Assembly (NCBI GenBank): GCA_002344885.1
Contig: DDUQ01000065.1
Location: 823 to 64,822, forward strand
DNA length: 64,000 bases
Reading direction: 5' to 3'
From: Comamonadaceae bacterium UBA2334
Lineage (GTDB): Bacteria > Pseudomonadota > Gammaproteobacteria > Burkholderiales > Burkholderiaceae_C
The position numbers were made by a program, and so were the translations under genes. The notes under the pieces were generated by a model. The model saw only the letters and a program-made list of their open reading frames with translations, made no database searches and was not told the origin of the DNA. Position 1 is the first letter of the stretch; each line of letters starts with the position of its first letter. This document shows, piece after piece, positions 60,877-64,000 of the stretch.

Positions 60877-61154
60877 GAACACCCGTTCAGGTGGTTCAAC
60901 GCGGTGAGGCCGTGGCCCTGTGCCGCGGGCGCAACGGCGACGAACAGGTCAACATGTTGTTGGTGGGACAGCAACCCGAAGGCACTTGGGTGCTGTCGTA
61001 TCTGGGCTGGGCGCGAGAGGTGCTGGATGCTGACCAGGCACGTGACATCAACCTGGCCCTGGACGGCATGCAGCAAATCATGGACGGTGCCGAGTCCATC
61101 GACATGGCACACCATTTTCCTGGCCTGGGCCAGGAGGCGGCGGAGGCTCGCTGA
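60867..61154 (+). CDS. hybG: HypC/HybG-type hydrogenase maturation chaperone
   Basis: 95 aa. Starts MCIGTPVQVV; the Cys after the removed Met carries the Fe(CN)2CO intermediate in HypC/HupF/HybG proteins. It hands the iron group to the large subunit. Slightly longer than the usual 75-90. Start overlaps the hybD end; its stop overlaps the hybE start (61154). Whether it is the general HypC or the dedicated HybG cannot be decided. Confidence 0.92.
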   Translation: MCIGTPVQVVQRGEAVALCRGRNGDEQVNMLLVGQQPEGTWVLSYLGWAREVLDADQARDINLALDGMQQIMDGAESIDMAHHFPGLGQEAAEAR

Positions 61155-61705
61155 TGCACACCGATATCCCCGATCACATGGCGCAGCGGGTGGCCGAAGC
61201 GTTCGAGCGCATCCACACCGGTCAGATGGCCGGTCTTCCTTTGCTGAACAGCGCGTTGAGGGTTCAGACACTGGGCTTCCAGAAATTCGAGGGCCGCACA
61301 CTGGGCATGCTCATCACGCCCTGGATGATGAGCCTGTTGTTGTTCCCCGGCGAGCAGGACGACTGGGCAGCGCTGGAGCTCGGCACGCGCCAGCAGCTGG
61401 AGTTTCCTTCCGGGTCGTACCGCTTCCTCTCCAACGTGATCGAAGGATTGGGGCCCTGCCAGATGCACTCGCTGCACTCACCCATGCGGCGCTTTCACAC
61501 ACAGCAGGCAGCGGTGGCAGAGGCCACAGCATTTGTCAGCCGTTTACTGGTGGAGCCGCATGGTGGTGTGAAGCCCGACCCGGTCGATTCCACCTTGCTG
61601 GGCAGGATTCTGCGCGGCGAGCACGTGCCCGATCCCACGCCAGGCCAGGAGCCAGACCATGCTGATGTTGCCCGGGCACCAGCAGAACCGTCTCCAGCTG
61701 TCTGA
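61154..61705 (+). CDS. hybE: HybE-family hydrogenase assembly chaperone
   Basis: 183 aa. HybE/HupJ pattern: NSALRVQTLGFQKFEGRTLG, LITPWMMSLLLFPGEQDDW and FLSNVIEGLGPCQMHSL. It is thought to hold the small/large subunit precursor until it is ready for Tat export. No rubredoxin domain follows, unlike some HupJ-HupI arrangements. Tail is Pro/Asp-rich and disordered. Confidence 0.92.
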   Translation: MHTDIPDHMAQRVAEAFERIHTGQMAGLPLLNSALRVQTLGFQKFEGRTLGMLITPWMMSLLLFPGEQDDWAALELGTRQQLEFPSGSYRFLSNVIEGLGPCQMHSLHSPMRRFHTQQAAVAEATAFVSRLLVEPHGGVKPDPVDSTLLGRILRGEHVPDPTPGQEPDHADVARAPAEPSPAV

Positions 61706-61823
61706 GACAGTGGCCCATTCAACGATTTCTTGACCTATGTCATAGACGTCTCACGTCTGGCTGGCTGATAGTTCAGCCTTCCGGTTGTGGGAAACATTTT
61801 TCAGTCAACCACAGGAGATAAGC

Positions 61824-62426
61824 ATGCCATCCATTCGAGTCCGCCGCTTCGGTTCATTGCTGTTGCTGGCCAGTCTGGCCGGAGCCGCACAGGCCCATAC
61901 GGGCCACGGCACCAGCAGCCTCATGGAGGGCTTGGCGCATCCGTTTGGTCTGGATCACCTGTTGGCCATGGTAGCAGTGGGTGTGTGGTCGGTATCAGCA
62001 CTGCCCGCAGGCAAGGCCTGGCAGGGGCCTGCGACCTTTCTGCTGGCCCTGATCGTCAGTGCCACGCTGGGCATGCTCGGCGTCACGGTGCCTTATCTGG
62101 AGCAGGGCGTGTCGCTGTCGGTGGTGCTGTTCGGGCTCATGCTGGTGGTGGCCGCGCGGCCTGTGCCTGTCGCGGTCGGCCTGGGGTTGGTGGCGGTGGC
62201 TTCTTCGTTCCATGGGCTGGCACACGGTGCCGAAACGCCTGAATCCGGTTTTCTGGGCTATGCCGTCGGCTTCCTGCTGACCACAGCTGCCCTGCACGTG
62301 GGTGGTGTGGGGGTGGGCCTGTCCATCAGGCGCTGGCTGGGCCAGCGCAGTGGGTTGGCCTTGGGTGGCCTGGGCACTGCGCTGAGCGCGGCGGGTGTTT
62401 ACCTGTTCAGCCAGTTGACGGCCTGA
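61824..62426 (+). CDS. hupE: HupE/UreJ-type nickel transporter
   Basis: 200 aa from ATG 61824, preceded by AGGAGATA. Signal peptide to about residue 22, then the HupE motif LAHPFGLDHLLAMVAVGVW with the conserved His/Asp and five to six further helices (LSVVLFGLMLVVAARPVPVA; LGYAVGFLLTTAALHVGG). It supplies Ni2+ for the hydrogenase, probably by facilitated diffusion. The 118-bp gap before it holds a 13-bp palindrome CTGTCTGAGACAG at 61697-61709 that overlaps the hybE stop. Confidence 0.93.
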   Translation: MPSIRVRRFGSLLLLASLAGAAQAHTGHGTSSLMEGLAHPFGLDHLLAMVAVGVWSVSALPAGKAWQGPATFLLALIVSATLGMLGVTVPYLEQGVSLSVVLFGLMLVVAARPVPVAVGLGLVAVASSFHGLAHGAETPESGFLGYAVGFLLTTAALHVGGVGVGLSIRRWLGQRSGLALGGLGTALSAAGVYLFSQLTA

Positions 62427-62510
62427 GCGGACGGTCATGGGGCGCATCAACGGCTCGGCAATCTGCCATCTACACGCGTGCCCCATGTCAAAAATCTACT
62501 TTGAGGTGCC

Positions 62511-63674
62511 ATGCCAGGTGGTCTGACGGGTGTACCTGCATTGGCAGGTCGGTTGCGTGTGGTGCCTGCTGCACCATTGTCTGAAGCCCTGCAAAGCAGC
62601 CGTCGTGATTGGGCAGCACGCTTGGCCGTGGGCCAACCGGCAGACCGTTTCCCTGGTCTGATGGGCAGTGTGTTCAACCTCTGCAGCCAGGCGCACCGTG
62701 TTTGTGCGCAATTGGCTGTGCACGCAGCTTTGCCGCATCTGCCGGGGCCTTTGGATGAAGTCGCGCAGCGGCTGTGCGCCGAGACTGCGCAGGAGCACAT
62801 CCGGCGCATGGGTCTGGATTGGCCCCGGTTGCTGTCCACAGCAGACAACGCAGCTCGCATGGCCGATGCGCAACTGTCGCTGGGGCGCTGCCCTGTCTTG
62901 TCCGCACCGGGAAGTCTTGCGGCGTGGGAGGCTACCCAGGCTTGGCTGGAAGCGGAGTGGCTGGACTTGCCGGCCGCCCTTTGGGAAGCACGGTGGCAGG
63001 CCGATGGGGTGGCGTGGCTGGCTGAATGGGCCAGTCAACGCCACGGCTGGTTGCCGACGCTGTTGCATGCGGCTCGGGGTGCCGATGTGCCATGTGGGGT
63101 CGATGCAAACAGTGCGTTGCCCGTGCCAGTCGATGACGACAGCATGCAGGTGTGGGCCGCTGCCCTGCACGGTGACAGAGGTTTTGCGTTGGCACCCAGT
63201 TGGCAGGGGCGTTGTGCCCACACGGGCAACTGGACCCGGCTGAACGGCTGCCGACCCGTGGGCGCGTTGACCCCGTGGGGCTTGTTGGGCAGTCGCCTGT
63301 CGGAGTTGATTCGCTTGGTCTGGCATGGCAAGGGGCACCTGTCCGATGAACCGACCCTGGCTTACGGCTCGTGTCAGACAGGTGAGCGCTGCGGCCTGGC
63401 TTGGGTGGAAATGGCGCGCGGCTTGCTGGTCCACCAGGTGAGCTTCCAGAGCGGGCCGGGCGAGGACAAGGTGGAGACGTGTCAGGTGGTGGCACCCACC
63501 GAATGGAATTTTCACCCCCATGGTGTCGTTGCCCAGTTCATTGCTGGCCTGGATGGTGGGCTGCCTGCCGCCATGCTTGACGCGCAGGCGCGTTTGCTGA
63601 TGGCCGCTTTCGACCCTTGTGTGCCCTTTGACATTGCGACCCCGCATGTGCCGGTGGAGGTTGAACATGCATGA
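62511..63674 (+). CDS. hupK: HupK/HoxV-type hydrogenase assembly protein
   Basis: 387 aa from ATG 62511. It is a diverged paralogue of the large subunit, as HupK/HoxV: the C-terminal end AFDPCVPFDIATPHV keeps a lone Cys where the large subunit has DPCIACAIH, and the rest of the L1 region (NLCSQAHRVCAQLA) is altered. Conserved blocks are AYGSCQTGERCGLAWVEMA and APTEWNFHPHGVVAQFIAGL. In Ralstonia and Rhizobium it acts as a scaffold during iron-ligand delivery to the large subunit. Its presence with a Hyb-type enzyme is uncommon in my recollection. Confidence 0.88.
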   Translation: MPGGLTGVPALAGRLRVVPAAPLSEALQSSRRDWAARLAVGQPADRFPGLMGSVFNLCSQAHRVCAQLAVHAALPHLPGPLDEVAQRLCAETAQEHIRRMGLDWPRLLSTADNAARMADAQLSLGRCPVLSAPGSLAAWEATQAWLEAEWLDLPAALWEARWQADGVAWLAEWASQRHGWLPTLLHAARGADVPCGVDANSALPVPVDDDSMQVWAAALHGDRGFALAPSWQGRCAHTGNWTRLNGCRPVGALTPWGLLGSRLSELIRLVWHGKGHLSDEPTLAYGSCQTGERCGLAWVEMARGLLVHQVSFQSGPGEDKVETCQVVAPTEWNFHPHGVVAQFIAGLDGGLPAAMLDAQARLLMAAFDPCVPFDIATPHVPVEVEHA

Positions 63675-64000
63675 AGCCAGCCTGGCGGGTGGCGTGTTGC
63701 AACTGGTGGAAGACGCGGCGAGGCGTGAGCATTTCTCACGCGTGGTCACCCTGCGGCTGGAAGCCGGTCAATTGTCCGGTGTGGACGCATCGGCGCTTCG
63801 GTTCGCGCTCGAGAGCCTGGCCCCCGGCACCCTGCTGGAGGGCGCGCAGATTGATATCGAGACACCCCCCGGGCAAGCCTGGTGCCTGTCCTGTGCTGAA
63901 ACGGTTTTGCTTGCGCAGCGTGGCGATGCCTGCCCACAATGCCGTGGTTTTCAGCTGCAGCCCACTGGCGGGCAAGAACTGCGTGTGCTGGACCTGATGG
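63667..64000 (+). CDS. hypA: Hydrogenase nickel metallochaperone HypA (cut by window end)
   Basis: 111 complete codons visible; only a few residues at the end are missing. Starts MHEASLAGGVLQLVEDAARR, where the N-terminal MHE binds nickel (His2), and carries the zinc finger in CLSCAETV..RGDACPQCRG. It overlaps the hupK end by 8 bp. HypA works with HypB to insert Ni; hypB and the other hyp genes should follow outside the window. Confidence 0.95.
   Translation, partial: MHEASLAGGVLQLVEDAARREHFSRVVTLRLEAGQLSGVDASALRFALESLAPGTLLEGAQIDIETPPGQAWCLSCAETVLLAQRGDACPQCRGFQLQPTGGQELRVLDLM

Overview
The window looks like a chromosomal segment of a GC-rich betaproteobacterium, most likely Burkholderiales, family Comamonadaceae (Hydrogenophaga/Acidovorax-like). 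The call rests on the protein families and their order (argF-argD-DUF3579-rpsT, murJ followed by a SirB1-type gene, DUF2237, Bug-type binding protein), on very GC-rich codon use, and on a dispersed intergenic repeat with a TTGCTAT/ATAGC core that I associate with this family. No rRNA, tRNA or CRISPR array was found. No taxonomic search could be run.

Layout. 1-2000: the 3' end of acnB, then an inserted gene for a DNA-binding GHKL-ATPase/STAS-like protein, flanked on its far side by a degraded second copy of the acnB 3' end and its terminator. 2.0-6.1 kb: glycerol module glpD / glpR-glpK (divergent). 6.4-18.6 kb: housekeeping and metabolic genes (RarD, DUF364, TPR-methyltransferase, GST, a chemoreceptor with a heme-c motif, DUF2237, U32 tRNA-hydroxylation protein, flavin monooxygenase, thioesterase, Bug protein, HTH protein). 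18.6-21.8 kb: the tryptophan-to-anthranilate operon kynB-kynU-kynA. 21.9-26.7 kb: rRNA-type methyltransferase, YkgJ, argD-argF, DUF3579, rpsT. 26.9-31.5 kb: adenylate-cyclase/TolB/TPR protein, murJ, SirB1-like. 31.6-33.9 kb: overlapping operon of isochorismatase-like hydrolase, DJ-1/PfpI protein and GlxA-type regulator. 34-35.6 kb: a copper-related pair. 36.8-38.8 kb: an SbtA-type bicarbonate transporter facing a LysR regulator. 39-44 kb: small metabolic genes and a chromate transporter. 44-46.8 kb: binding protein, sensor kinase and membrane protein in one operon. 46.9-51.4 kb: ThDP enzyme plus FAD dehydrogenase with a divergent AraC regulator. 51.5-53.5 kb: a small, less GC-rich accessory patch (GIY-YIG protein, cold-shock-domain protein, membrane protein, gene remnants). 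53.5-54.5 kb: arfB and a DUF4112 gene.

55.2 kb to the end: an uptake [NiFe]-hydrogenase operon of Hyb type, hybO-hybA-hybB-hybC-hybD-hypC/hybG-hybE-hupE-hupK/hoxV-hypA, behind a sigma-54-like promoter. HybO/HybC would oxidise H2 at the periplasmic face; HybA and HybB would pass electrons to quinone. HybD, HypC, HybE, HupK and HypA would assemble and process the NiFe centre, and HupE would import nickel. Together with the bicarbonate transporter this points to a bacterium able to use hydrogen, possibly for autotrophic growth, although no CO2-fixation genes are in the window.

The most unusual points are the acnB 3'-end duplication around the GHKL/STAS gene, two genes (kynU and the DJ-1/PfpI gene) that carry repeat DNA in frame inside their coding sequence, and a Hyb-type hydrogenase without the extra cysteines of oxygen-tolerant enzymes but accompanied by a HupK/HoxV-type assembly protein.
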